From: Luzula sylvatica
Lineage: Eukaryota > Streptophyta > Magnoliopsida > Poales > Juncaceae
Direction of reading: 5' to 3'
Length of the DNA stretch: 64,000 nucleotides
Assembly: GCA_946800325.1 (NCBI GenBank)
Contig: OX326958.1
Location: 9,620,001-9,684,000, forward strand
Shown here: in pieces, positions 44,190 through 56,320 of the stretch
Layout of the letters: every line of letters begins with the position of its first letter
Numbering within the stretch: the stretch's first letter is position 1
Program-made: the position numbers and the translations under genes
Notes under the pieces: model-generated
The model's database searches: none
Told to the model about the DNA's origin: nothing
Seen by the model: only the letters and a program-made list of their open reading frames with translations

Positions 44190-45367
44190 ATGGAAGAAGA
44201 ACAAACGACCTTTCGTCTCTTCTCCACTTCCAATTCAACATCCAAACCTAAACCCAAATCCAAATCCAAACCCGAACCCATTAACCCATCTCCTCCCAAA
44301 CCGGAACCACAACCAGAGCCGCAAACCCTAAACCCTAGCAGCACGAACTCATTCGCCGAACTTGGCCTATCCACCTGGGCGGTCGCCACGTGTCGCGAGC
44401 TAGGGATACTTCACCCAACGCCGGTACAACGTCGATGCATTCCACGTATCCTAGCCGGAGATGATGTATTGGGGGTGGCCCAAACCGGTAGCGGCAAGAC
44501 CGCGGCTTTTGCATTGCCGATTTTAAACGCTTTGTCAGAGGGGCCTTTTGGGGTTTTCGCCCTCGTTATTGCTCCAACGAGAGAACTCGCTTCTCAACTC
44601 GCCGAACAATTCAAAGCTCTCGGGGCTCCAATTAACCTTAGGTTCGCTTCTAAGAACCGAAATATATCATATTTACCCTCTCATGAAAATCTTAAACATC
44701 TTCGTTTTCATAATTTGTGTAAATTTTAAGGTGCATGGTGGCGATAGGAGGGTACGACACGATAGATCAAGCGAGAGGCTTGGCCAGGAGGCCGCACGTT
44801 GTGATCGCGACACCTGGCCGAATTAGGGCTTTGATTCAGCTCGATCCTGATATTGCTTCCGTTTTCGCCCGTACCAAGGTATAGGGGCTTTTTGTGAAAA
44901 ATAATTGAACATTTACATATTAATCCTTCTAAAACTCCAAATCGTATTTATTTACCCTTATAAATTTTGAAAGGTTAAAATTGGTAATTGGGTTTGTAGA
45001 AAGGGTAAATATGATAATTTGAATATATTATTTGGGTGTAGTTTCTTGTGTTGGACGAGGCGGACAGGGTGTTGGATGCAAATTTCGAATCGGAGCTGCG
45101 CGTAATTTTCAAACACTTGCCGAAAAAGCGTCAGACGCTTCTCTTCTCCGCAACCATGACCGACAATTTGAAATCCTTGCTCGAGGTTTCAGGAAACAGC
45201 ACCTATTTCTTCGAGGCTTACGAAGGGTTCAAGACCATCGAGTCTCTGACGCAAAATTACCTCCACATCCCTCCTGACGGTAAGGAGATGTATCTCTTTC
45301 ACGTCTTGTCCAAAATGGAGGACCAAGGAATTCGCTCTGCTATCGTCTTCGTCTCTACTTGTCGGTA

Positions 45368-45435
<68 letters not shown>

Positions 45436-46679
45436 GTTTACTTTCGTCTTTGGGTTTTATAAATGACTGGAGATCTCCAGTACACTAAAAGATATTCTGT
45501 CTAAACGAAGCTTAATCGAACAATGAAGATCAAATTAGTTCGTGCTCATTAGACTAAATAAATTAGGTGTTAAATGAGGAATACTGGATATCTCCAGTAC
45601 TTGAAAACAGAAAGAACTTAATTACTAGTTTAGGTGTCAGGTGAGGAAACTAGAGATCTCCACTACCTCAATGAAATGGAGAGCACTTAATTACTAATTT
45701 TGGTTTCAGATTTGATAAACTGGAGATCTCCAGTACAAAAAGAAATAGAGAGACCTTAATTATGAAGTTAGGCATCAGATGTGATATACTGGTGATCTCC
45801 AGTACCTAAAAGAAATCGTTCATGAAGAAACAAAAAAAGAAATCTTTAATTTAGACGTTACAGGATGTCAACCGGAGATCTCCAGTACTTGCAAGTAATG
45901 GAGAGAAAAACTCATTTATTTTATTTTATTTTTTACAGGACGTGTCATTATCTGGGTCTGTTGTTAGAAGAGCTGGATCGATCAGCGGTTGCGCTGCACT
46001 CGCACAAATCGCAGTCTCTGAGACTGCAATCTCTAAGCCGGTTCAAATCGGGTCAAGTCCCGATTTTGATCGCGACGGACGTGGCGAGTCGCGGTTTGGA
46101 CATTCCCAGCGTCGATCTCGTCATTAATTACGATCTCCCCATGTAAATTAATTTAATTAAAATTATTTTATTTTTTAATTGAATCGCGCAAAAAATTTAG
46201 AAAATTATTGTTGTTGTAGGTATGCACGAGATTATGTCCATCGAGTGGGACGAACTGCTCGAGCTGGTCGAGGCGGTCTTTCTTTAAGTTTCGTCACCGA
46301 GGTATTTTATTTTATTTTATTTTATTTTAATTAAATATGGAGAGTAAAAAGTATTGCGTTACAGAGAGACGTGTCTCTGATACACGAGATAGAGGACGTT
46401 ATTGGAAAGAAATTGGACTTGTACGCGTGCGAAGAGAAGGAAGTTCTTGAAGATATTACTAAGGTACCGAAATATTTATTTATTTATTTATTTATTTGCA
46501 TTTATATTGTATATTAAATTAAAAACGAATTGTTATTTTTAATTTAGGTATTCAAGGCTAGAAGGGTTGCGAAAATGAAAATGATTGACGATGGGTTCGT
46601 AGAACAAGCTCAAGCCAGGAAAGAACGAAAACTCAAAACTCTCGCGGAGAAAGGGTTGCTTAACAAAAGGAAGCGCTAA
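44190..46679 (+). CDS. RH36: DEAD-box ATP-dependent RNA helicase 36-type (Dbp8 family)
   Basis: Seven exons (44190-44641, 44731-44878, 45042-45364, 45939-46142, 46220-46301, 46365-46463, 46548-46679) join in frame to 479 aa, near the family length. The N-terminal 50 residues are proline/lysine-rich. Helicase motifs in order: F55 and Q80 (Q motif), AQTGSGKT (97-104), PTREL (129-133), TPGR (178-181), DEAD (205-208), SAT (236-238), then in the second lobe [10 protein letters not shown] and [10 protein letters not shown] (383-392). The lysine/arginine-rich C-terminus fits a nucleolar protein. Dbp8 relatives, including Arabidopsis RH36 (SWA3), act in 18S rRNA maturation. A telobox promoter supports this role. 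Intron 3 carries a CT microsatellite and a palindrome array. Confidence 0.93.
45369..45432. repeat. (CT)n microsatellite in RH36 intron 3
   Basis: About 64 bp of CT starting four bases after the splice donor GTACG. Confidence 0.95.
45467..45885. repeat. six-copy repeat around palindrome CTGGAGATCTCCAG in RH36 intron 3
   Basis: The 14-bp palindrome or one-to-two-base variants occur at 45467, 45584, 45650, 45720, 45789 and 45872, each usually followed by TAC. Sequences between them (GAGAG..CTTAATTA..TTAGG) are related, so this is a degenerate tandem repeat of about 66-117 bp per unit. Confidence 0.85.
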
Positions 46680-47157
46680 TTTTTTAAGGTCGTAAAGAGG
46701 AGATTTTTTATGTGATATTATTTGTTTAATTGTAGGAATATAATTTATTTATGTTGTAACGTTAGTTCTGCAATTTTGGCTCTAAATTCAAAAAATCTTG
46801 TTTGGGTTGTAGACTTGTAGTTTCTTTTGTATAATATTGTTCCATTATTTAGTTGAAATATTTTGCAAAGCAAAGTTTTTATACTTCTATTAAAATTTAA
46901 AATATATACTGAGAAAATTTGCATGGTTTGTTCAAAAAGATCAAAGGTCTTCCATGTGTCAAAACTTTTGATCTTACTTTATACCAAAACAATTGAGCAC
47001 CAAAATTTTGATCTAAATTTGTGTAAAATATGGATCTTACTTTGATCAGAACTTGTGTAAAATTCAGTTCAAATTATGCAATTAGAATTGCATAGAGATT
47101 GATTAAATCCTGGTATTTATAAAAATATATGCCAAATCAATTTGGTATTTATAAAAA
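46680..47157. other. RH36 3' flank, AT-rich
   Basis: Likely 3' UTR and intergenic DNA; no further feature recognised. A 33-bp phrase (TATTTATAAAAATATATGCC) is repeated around the MITE at 47158. Confidence 0.5.
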
Positions 47158-47531
47158 GGCCAAATTTCATATGTACCCTTACAAATCCCCACAATTTCAC
47201 GTATACCCCTGCAAAACGTGAAATATCATGAATACCCCTACAAAATTATTATAATTTCATGGATTCCCTTTTTGTTAGATTTTTGCTAAGATTACCGCTA
47301 AATTTTGCTTTTCCGATTTTACCCCCTATGTAAATAAGCAATAAAAATTTTGTCGGAAAAATCGAAAAAACATAAATTAGGGGTAATCTTAGCAGATAGT
47401 TAACCAAAATTTAACAAAAAGGGCATTCGTGAAATTTTAGTGGTTTTGTTGGGGTATTCATGATATTTCACGTTTTGCAAGGGTATACGTGAAATTGTGG
47501 GGTTTTGTAGGGGTAGGTATGAAATTTGGCC
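47158..47531. mobile_element. MULE-type fold-back MITE
   Basis: 374 bp bounded by GGCCAAATTTCATATGTACCC and its near-complement, with a perfect 9-bp TSD TTATAAAAA (47149-47157; 47532-47540), the Mutator-type duplication length. The arms remain complementary far inward; no ORF. Confidence 0.85.
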
Positions 47532-47723
47532 TTATAAAAATATATGCCAAATCAATTTAAATACTATTTACAATTCTTTTTGAAGTACCGAGAAAAATTG
47601 CATGTTTTGATTAAAAAAATTCAAGGCATATATTTTGATTTGTATGACTCAAATAAAATTAAATATTGTGTATTTATTTATTTAAAAATTTCTAATACTT
47701 CGATAAATTTTTAATTTTGATTT

Positions 47724-47922
47724 GGGAGGGGTGCGCCAGGCCAATGCAGTAGTGCAACGCAAAGGCGACGCTCGAGGGCCCCAGTAGCAAGCTACTGTGA
47801 TGGACCCTCCCCCAAGAAAAATAAATTTAATATCGTTGTGGCCACATGGACCACATATCAGATATTAAACTGATAAGAACAGATACTACACTTGATCTTA
47901 GCCAAAAGGCCGAGAAAGGTAT
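47724..47922 (-). ncRNA. U2: U2 spliceosomal snRNA, copy 1
   Basis: The minus strand starts ATACCTTTCTCGGCCTTTTG, the conserved U2 5' end, and includes the branch-point-pairing box GTGTAGTATCTGTTC, the TTAATATCTGATA stem region, an AATTTATTTTTC Sm-type site, and the 3' stem-loops ending GGCGCACCCCTCCC. U2 snRNA pairs with the intron branch point in the spliceosome. It differs from copy 2 by a single base that I can see (GGGCCCC against GAGCCCC on the plus strand). The 3' end is taken at the end of conservation and may be a few bases off. Confidence 0.95.
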
Positions 47923-48020
47923 GAATTTTCCACTCATACTTGGTCTTATTTTATAGCCTCTCCCATCCTTTGGACTACAGCAATCCAAGCTTGTGGTACT
48001 AAACTTCGCCTTCTATTATG
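47923..48020 (-). promoter_or_regulatory. U2 copy 1 promoter: TATA and decayed USE
   Basis: On the minus strand GCTATAAAATA lies about 33 bp upstream of the start. A GTACCACAAGC lies another 33 bp upstream of it, at the place of the plant upstream sequence element (consensus RTCCCACATCG). The 33-bp spacing is the Pol II type. The USE has lost one core C compared with copy 2. Confidence 0.75.
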
Positions 48021-48720
48021 TTCCGGTCTTGCTAGTGAATAACTAATGAACCAAATATTTGTGAAACCTGACTGGATGCACCAAGCAATTCTATTGAGCA
48101 GCTTTCTTTATTCATTTCTCTCCCTCAATAAAATATTTGTGAAACATGTGATATATTTTCTTAACAATAATAAATATTCTGAATTACAATATTTTTAAAT
48201 GAGTAATACATTTTTGAATATTACAATATTATTGTCTTTTACACGATCATTATATTTTTTGTATGAAAATATATATATATTTTTTCATATAAATTTATAT
48301 TATTTTTATACTAACATTATATTTCTTAAAATTTATATATTTAATTATATATCATATTTTTTTTTTTTTGGTATACTTCTTTTAATAGATGTTTTTAACA
48401 ACACTACTTGTAACATTCATAAACAATGCGTGACCCCAATAAACTGAGGATCCATGATGAGTTCAATTTGTATTGAATAATACTTTGGTTTATCCAGTTC
48501 GATTTGAATATAATTCGGTTATATTTGAATCGTTTTGGTCTTATCCGGTTCGGTTTGAACCGTCCATTCCTAGACCATCATACCAATCACGTGTACCAAT
48601 CGTCGGTTGTAGTCACATTCAAATTCAATTACTCAAATATAATTAGATTAGATTATTTGTATATAAAATGATAATCTAAATCATGTAAATATGAACTTTA
48701 TTATACTTTACTTTGTGTTA
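48021..48720. repeat. duplicated SEC61G-upstream DNA without the gene
   Basis: 48020-48130 aligns with 60190-60335, the region between U2 copy 2 and SEC61G (GTTCCGG...CTAGTGA.TAACTAAT; ACTGGATG; TGAGC.G.TTTCTTTAT), but no SEC61G exon follows. 48090-48480 aligns with 49960-50370, and 48600-48710 with 53630-53720. These are pieces of a local duplication. Confidence 0.7.
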
Positions 48721-49955
48721 TTGTAGTGGGAATTGGAAACCTGGTTTTTAAAAACTGAAACTTTGTTTCCAAATTCAAATCAGGTCTTATTAAGAAGCAT
48801 GTATAATGAAGTTACCAAAATCCAGAATTCGGTTCTCAGTTTTTGTTGACACAGATGTGAATATACAAATACTCATTTTTAGTGGAAAAAAGAAACAACA
48901 AAATATCTTGGAAATCCTGAAATTGAATCTCGAAATTGAATCCTGAAATTCGACATTGCATTGCGGTGAAAAATTGTACATTTTGCATGAATTTATTCAT
49001 TCAAAAAGAACTAGACAATGAACGCATGACGATCAAAATTGGGGTAGGATTTTTACAATTCTTTTTTAATGTGTTAAGTGTCAAATGATTTTAGCATGAC
49101 ATATCATTAAAACTAAATGAAGATGGCTTTATATAACTATATGTAATTGTAGAAAACGATAAAGTAGTTTCTACGAAAAAATGAAGCTTTGTATACTCAA
49201 TTGTGCATAATATGGAAGGAAAAATAAAATACATCATATTCGTCGTTAGTTTATTTATATTGAGAAATTAGAGAAAACCAATTATTTATAATAAGTTCTG
49301 TACTTGAGAGTTTTTCATTCAATGTTTGAATCCTTCCTTCACCAAATTACTGAGATGGAGCAGACAATGAGTTTGAATACAAGTTCACATGTAAGAAACG
49401 AAGAAATCATTTACTTCCTCATAAAGTCATCTTCTCAATTTGACATTGGTATGGGTATATGGTTTCGAGATTTCTCTTCAATTAAATTGTGTCATAGTCG
49501 TTTGCCAATCAATATCCTTTGCATGATGTAGTTATCACAGCTAAGATGGCCATCCTAGTGAATTTATGCCTCATAATATTGTCAATGATATTCTTGGTTA
49601 TTGACTTATTATTGTAGAAACGTCAAATCATTTTATTAATTTTTTTGCTTTAATTGATTGAACGACTTTAAAATGATTAAATATTTAATTAAATTTCGAT
49701 TAACATCTTTGAAATGAAAATTCTTAATTCAAACATATTGAACTTTCGAAATTATGTAAAGATGATATTTTTATAACTAGAATCAATACATAAAGCTACG
49801 TTTCAAGACAAATACAAAAAAAATTCTAATTTTTTTTCTTTTAAAATACAAAAATACAATAAGTAAATCTAACACGTTAAAAAACACAAGCAATTTTTTT
49901 GTATAGATTAAATTCACATTTATGCACTTGTATTAAAAATTTAAAAACACGAGCA
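48721..49955. other. AT-rich intergenic DNA, no gene seen
   Basis: No supported ORF, RNA or mobile element recognised. Confidence 0.5.
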
Positions 49956-50400
49956 TATAGCGTCTGCTTCTCTGCTCCATTGAGGTGATCTTTTTATTCA
50001 TTTCCCCTTCTATAAAACAATTAGTAAGACATGTGATATATTTTCTTAACTATAATATGTTTTTCTGAATTATACTATTTCTCAATGAGTAATATACATT
50101 TTTAATAACAATAACAATATTGTCTTTTACATGATCACTATATTTTAATGAGTAATACATTTTTTATACATTAGAATTATATTTCTTATAATTTATACAT
50201 TTATTAAATAGCATATACTTTTTCAATAAATGTTTTCAGTAACACTACATATAATATTCTAGAAAAATGTGTGACGCCAACTGGTCGGTGGCGGACGGAA
50301 CATCTAAAAAATTATCTTCAAAATTTCAATAAAATGAGGATCCATGCTGAGTTTAATTTGTATTGAATGGATGAGTTATAATGATTGGTGACTAAGAAAA
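49956..50400. repeat. second copy of the SEC61G-upstream duplication
   Basis: Begins with TATAGCGTCTGCTTCTCTGCTCC, matching 60291 just upstream of SEC61G, then continues as a diverged copy of 48100-48480 (ACATGTGATATATTTTCTTAAC; GAGGATCCATG.TGAGTT.AATTTGTATTGAAT). No coding exon is present. Confidence 0.7.
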
Positions 50401-50966
50401 TACCAGGTTTATATAGAGAAGTTGAGTTCAAATTTTTTTTGTTTTGTTTTTGTTTTAAGATTAAAATCATTTTCTTGTTTAGATTGTAGAGAATCTAAGT
50501 ATTGAATCCGGAAATCCATTTTTTTAACAACGTAGAGACGTGTGAGTCTAATTCGGTGATTTCGGAGAAAATAACTAAACCATAAGAAATGATTCTGAGA
50601 TTTTGAAGATGTGCTTCGAAAAGGATGATCGGGTCATCGAGGAATTGTATGACCAATGTCCACGTTGGTGGTAGCTTCGAGATTTGGGTGCCAAAATTTT
50701 GTATAATGGTTTGTAAAAGATCTACTGCAATTTCAAATATTATTGGTGATTATAGGCCGCGTTGTCTAAGGGTCCTTCGGTGAAAAAAGAAAGGTGATGT
50801 GTTGGCTATTCACATCTGACAGAAGAGGAAGATGAGGTGAGAATTTGATCTTTGGTCGACCGACGTGCATTTTATACCAGTTAATGGTATTTCTTGATCG
50901 TCTTGTTGAAAACTGAGATTTGTCGCTTGTTGGATATATGAATTATTTGGACACTATCATGCAATT
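50401..50966. other. intergenic, no gene seen
   Basis: No supported ORF or repeat recognised. Confidence 0.5.
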
Positions 50967-51446
50967 TAGGGGTGTTCATTCGGTCGGTTCGGTTGAACCG
51001 AACCGAATAAGGTCAAACTGATTTAAACCGAACCGAACCGTTTAATACTTGAATCGATTAAAAACCGAACCGAATAAACCGAACTGTTATTCGGTTTATT
51101 CGGTTGAACCAAATAAAAATAAATTACTAAAAAGTTTATATTTTATTTATGAAAAAGATATAAATTAATATTATAAAATATAATTATATTAATTTACAAG
51201 AATATTATATGATTTTTGTTATATTTAAACATTAATATATTAAATATATATAAAAATTGGATGTTATTTGGTCGGTTCGGTTTAATCGGCTTTCAAAATT
51301 TCAAAACCAAACCGAACAAAATAAACCAAACAATACCATTTTTTAAACCGAACCGAACCAAATAGTCCAAAAAACCGAACCAATTAAACCGAATTCGACC
51401 GGTTCGGTTCGGTATCTGAATAAATCGAACCGTTTGAACACCCCTA
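50967..51446. mobile_element. hAT-type MITE (GGTTCGGTT subfamily)
   Basis: About 480 bp with ends TAGGGGTGTTCATTCGG and CCGTTTGAACACCCCTA and subterminal arrays of CGGTTCGGTT/AACCGAACCG. The TSD is unclear: ATCATGC is found on both sides, but three extra bases separate it from the left end. Confidence 0.75.
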
Positions 51447-51950
51447 ATCATGCGTGATCTTTAGTGATGCCTTTCCTGCTCTCACAAGGAAGCCCATCCA
51501 ACAAGAATAAATCTCGGCCTATGGACTGTTGAGATCCTTTGTTAGCTTCGCTGGATAGTGGTGGAAATTTATTGTTTGTATTTATTATCTCGGGCCGAGC
51601 CCATATCAATGAAAGCATGGCCGAAGTCCTTATTGGAAATAATGGTGTTTGTTTTCTGGTGCAACCCGCTCAAGGCACATAACTATTGTCTTTTGGGCCC
51701 TGATAGTTGATGTGGGTTTTGGAGGTCGAAGTTGTAATAGATTTATTTAATTTGGTTTTGACTTTTACCTTTGCTTAATATTTAATATGGTTTCATAAAA
51801 ACTGAACATATCCTAAATTTCAAATTTAACAAATCATGTACCAATCTAACTAGTATGTCCAGACTTATTTCAGTTATAATTAAGTCGAATATTTGGACTC
51901 ATTTTGGTCCATTCTATATAGCCATGAGACTCAATTTCCAAAACCAATTT
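51447..51950. other. intergenic, no gene seen
   Basis: No supported ORF or repeat recognised. Confidence 0.5.
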
Positions 51951-53485
51951 TTATGATTTTTTTTTATATGTAGCCTTTTTCGAAAGTCCACCTTTTAAGA
52001 AGAGCTATGTTTTTGTCTAATTTACAAAACGAATGTTTTTGTCGGGGGACGTGGCGAAAGAGACTTGTCTTTCGTCAGGATGTCTGGTTATAGTGTTCAG
52101 ACACTAATTTGGATATTGATGACATGATTAAGCGTCGTTAAACTCTTTCGCCAGCCTCTCCGGCGAAAGAATGTACACATCCGTTTAGAATTCCGAGGAG
52201 ACATTGTGTGTCTATGTGGGCGCGTTCTCGCATTTGACCTTTTTCGCTAGACCCTCTGGCGAAAGACACTATATTAATGGTTGGATGTTGCCCCCTCCTT
52301 CTGCTTCTTCCTTTTTTATTCTTCTTTTTTCTATAAATCGAAAGTTTTCTTTTTCTTAAAAAAAATCATCAAAAATCCCAAAATATCCGGAAAAATTACA
52401 AGAAGCAAGATCCAACTAGAACAAAATGTTTCTCGTAAGTAATGTTAATGTATTATTATTTAAATTTATTAATATGTTTGAATGTAAACTAATTTAAACT
52501 TCCAGGAACATCATTTTTTCGACATTGTGCGTAAGGGTCGTACCATCCTGGAGATGGTACGCCATGTAGGGTCGGAGATCTCTCCCGCCATGAAGAAGCG
52601 ATTGAAGAGTGCTTGCAAGAGTTTTCTCTCTTCTTACACTCGGATACGGAGATACTTACCGACCTACCAAACGTTTAAGACCACGTCATCAGTTCGTCAT
52701 ACTCGGATAGTGACGGAGACGACGACGATGATGGTCATGTCACGCACCTTACCCAGCGGGGTCGTGCACGTCACGTCGTTCCTCGACATGGTGCAGGTGG
52801 TTGTGACCGTGTATGAGCTTGATGTTATGTTTATCATTTGATGCGTGTGTTTTGATGTTTCGATATTGTGTTTTTATGTACTTTGGATATGTGTGTTTGG
52901 ATATTTAGATATTTGGATGTGTGCATTTCGATATTTAGATATTATGTTTTCTTGATTATATTGGCATTTTTGGTTCTCTATTTTGAGTGAGCAAATTATT
53001 ATATTGTTAATCTTTCTTGATTTTTCTATTTAGTTTCAAAAAAATTCAAATAGACTAGAAACATTGCGGACGATTTTGAGTAAGCAAATGATTTTTGAAA
53101 ATTACAACACAATCATCCAAATTATAGTTCTTCATGAGTTCTAAAACATTGATGTTCTAAGTACCTTTCAATTCTAACTCTAAGTTTAAAAAATAAACTA
53201 TTCAAATTACAAACAAAAGAAAAATGACAAAACAATTATTTTTTCAGAAGGTGTGGCGAAAATACACAAATCATAGTTAGCGTCCATTTCAGTCACGTGA
53301 GAAGGAGTCATCTAATCCATACGCTTAACAATGTTTAACTCCATTATCAAGACTCAAGTTAGTGTCCGAGTATTTTTGCCAAACTCTCTGACGAAAACGT
53401 TAGATGAAAATTGAGCAAAAATCTCACCCTTCTTACAAATTGGGCTTTTGACAAGTCCACGTGTAAAAAAAAATCACTAAATCAG
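51951..53485. mobile_element. possible MULE-type element with long diverged terminal inverted repeats
   Basis: The left 200 bp and the reverse complement of the right 200 bp share an ordered series of blocks: AAGAAG near the ends, TTTTTGTC, GGCGAAA-like, GACACTAA, TTGAT and TTAAGCG. Repeats of TTTCGCC/GGCGAAA lie in both arms. The 104-aa ORF (52527-52841) inside has no recognised domain; an overlapping frame is aspartate-rich. No TSD was identified, so the ends are approximate. Confidence 0.4.
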
Positions 53486-54251
53486 ATTTTATGCTTGGGC
53501 TGTATTTAGCAAAGGCAACCCACTCCTGCTACTAAACCAAACTTTACCTCATTTTTCTTTTCGGATATTGAACCGGGTTTTGATTTTGGTAGTTACAATT
53601 ACCATCCAGCTCAACAAAGTGGATTGTCAAATTCAATTCAACTATTCAATAATTCAAATATAATTAGATTATATTATTTGTATATAAAAACACAAACTAA
53701 ATCATTTAAATATGAACTTTATTCAAAAAATTAGCTATTTATTAATTAATTCTACAAAATTTATGTTTTGAATAACATTAAATGATAAATATACACTAGA
53801 ATCTTACAAAAAATATCATTATTACACAAATATTCGAATTATTTTTTTTTAAAATGGGTCCATGATAAGAAAATTGATCTATCATAGCACTCCCCATTGT
53901 CATACATAATATGTAGTTCAATTCAAAACCGGAAATATATCTGTTATTTTTTTTGTATTTTTTGTAATTTTGTACTGTAGATACTGGCACAAAAATTAGA
54001 TTATTTTTTAATTGCATGAACAAAATTCTGGTATTTACAAAAATATATGCCAAATCAATTTAAATACTATTTACAATTCTTTTTGATGTACCGAGAAAAA
54101 TTGCATGGTTTGATTCAAAAAATTCGTAACTAACAAAATCCTGGTATTTATAGAAATATATGCCAAATCAATTTAAATACTATTTACAATTCTTTTTGAA
54201 GTACCAAGAAAAATTGCATGGTTTGATTCAAAAAATTCATAACTAAGCATA
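53486..54251. repeat. duplicated U2 flank, two tandem copies of the 3' part
   Basis: 53630-53720 resembles 48600-48710. 54020-54120 and 54135-54245 are two tandem copies of the sequence just 3' of U2 copy 1 (47540-47640; AATATATGCCAAATCAATTT; TGTACCGAGAAAAATTGCATGG). The second copy is cut by the Helitron at 54252. Confidence 0.75.
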
Positions 54252-54539
54252 TTATTAATAGTTATAAAGTTAGGAAAATCGCCATCATCCGGTGCCTCCA
54301 CGTCACCCCTTTGTTTTTGATTTTTTGTGATTTTTTTCGTGTGTGTTTGTGTTGTTTCTGTGAACATGTTTATAAATTGGCTAAATCTGTTCCACGTGCA
54401 ACAAAATTGAAAGCAAACAACTAAGAAATTTGGACCACGGTGAACCAACTCCATTCAAATTACACTTGAAAAATAACATATACTCTCCCATGCCCTCTCC
54501 CTCATTTTCCACAAAGCCAAAAAAGAAAAGAAAAAGAAA

Positions 54540-56320
54540 ACAAACCCTACCACAAATCTGAAACCCTGAAACCCTAGCTGGCGATTAGGTGATTTTTTTG
54601 CGAAATCGTCGCCACGATGGCCCATGACGACGCCGGCAGCTGCGGCGGTCACGTAGTGCACCTTTTTTTGCGAGTTCAGGCAGGAAGACAAAGAAAATAT
54701 TGCGATCGGCCATAGAACAAAAGCTGTCGTGTCGACTCCAGATCCGGCGAGTTGCAAACAAATATTTCTTTCTTCGATTTCGCCTGAGAGAAAGGAGGCT
54801 CGGTCGAGAAAGGTTTCCGTCCGAGTTTCACAGCTTCTAGGTTTTCCTGCAACTCGAAAAACTGAACGGTAATATGGTCTATTTGCTTTATTTGTGTCAA
54901 ATTATTGTTGAAAAAATGATTCGAACAATGCACTTGAATAATTAGAGTTTCGATTGGTTTGATTTTTTCTGTCAGTTCTGATCAATTGTTTTTATTGACA
55001 GAATCATAGGTTTTGATTGAATGCTATGTAGAAAGTTATTAGTTTGGTGCTATTTCATCTTTTTAGCATGTTGTATGATTTTAAGGTTTGTTATATGTAT
55101 CGATTTCTCCCCAAATTGATATATTTGGTGCATAAATTGCTTTAGCGGTTGATAGAGAATGCATCTCTGCCTTTAATGAACTCAATTTATCGAATTCAGT
55201 TTAGTACTTCATCATATTGTCAGTTGCATAGATCTAATTTATAGAATTTTCAATTTTCAGTTTATAGAATTTCAAATTTATAGAATCATATCAAACATTG
55301 TACAATGAATATCCTTTTGCGGAGCACTCATTCTTGACATTCAAATTTAACCATGCAAAATATAAAAAAATCACATATGCTTCTGAAAAATGATTATAAG
55401 AGTGTCTAGGTTTAAGCTTTATTTCCTAAACTTCGTCTCATAAATAGCTCATGTCAAAACTGCAGGTGGACCAAGGTTGATTAAGGTACAACCATGTGAG
55501 CTGAAGCAATCGCCGCATCACCTTATCGCAAATCATGAAATTGAGAGGAAGGTGCAAAGCCAAAACTGGTGGCTTGGATGGAACCTCAATGAAATTTCTC
55601 CGCACTCCTTGCATATCAGTTGCTCGACGAAATTTCTTAGCACCTTATCGCAATTTGCGCGGGGAACATGTTTGATATGTCGTTGCCAATGGTAGTCATG
55701 CTGGTAAGAAGGTTTGATATTATTTTTCAGGTTATTTAATGTATTTTTAGTTCTATGAAGGCCTCTTGGTAAATTAAACCATTTATTTTTTCAAATCAGG
55801 AGAATACTGCCAAACATAAGGACTAAATGGTAATTTTCAGTTCTATGCCGGGGGACGGGGGGGGGCTATGAAAAATGTACTGACGTTAGGGTTAATAAGG
55901 CGTCCTGGTAAATTAAATTGTTCATTTTTTCAAATCAAGAGATACTTCTGAACACAAGGACTAAATGGTAATTTTTATTTTCACAGGGATGTTTGAGCAA
56001 GTATTACAATGCTGGGATTTAGCTAACCAACGAGCAGCGGCAACAACAATTATTCAATCATTTCGAAAGAATCGCACAACAGCCATGACCAAAATTGATA
56101 TTTTTCAAAAGATTGCAAACCGGTACATGGTAAGAACGCATTTTCAATTCAGTCCTCGGATAAATTAATTTTATTTTTCTGATGGTTTTTTTGCAGAACT
56201 ATTTCATGGAGTTGCACGAAAATTCAGACTTGGTTCAACTACAAACTGTTTCGCGCAATTACATGCAAATTCAGACTTCGTTCAACTACCAAAATCATAT
56301 TTTAATTGTAAGTACATGGC
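54540..56320 (+). other. exon-like captured DNA inside the Helitron
   Basis: GC-richer patches separated by AT-rich, intron-like DNA: a leader-like block with AAACCCTAGC (54545-54870), blocks at 55465-55700, 55990-56135 and 56196-56310, several bounded by AG and GT. Translations are short and broken, and I recognise no protein. Helitrons often carry host gene fragments, so this is a plausible capture. Confidence 0.35.

Noticed and set aside
52527..52841. 104-aa ORF
   Set aside because: No domain recognised, two frames look equally plausible, and it lies within a probable mobile element; mentioned there instead of called as a gene.
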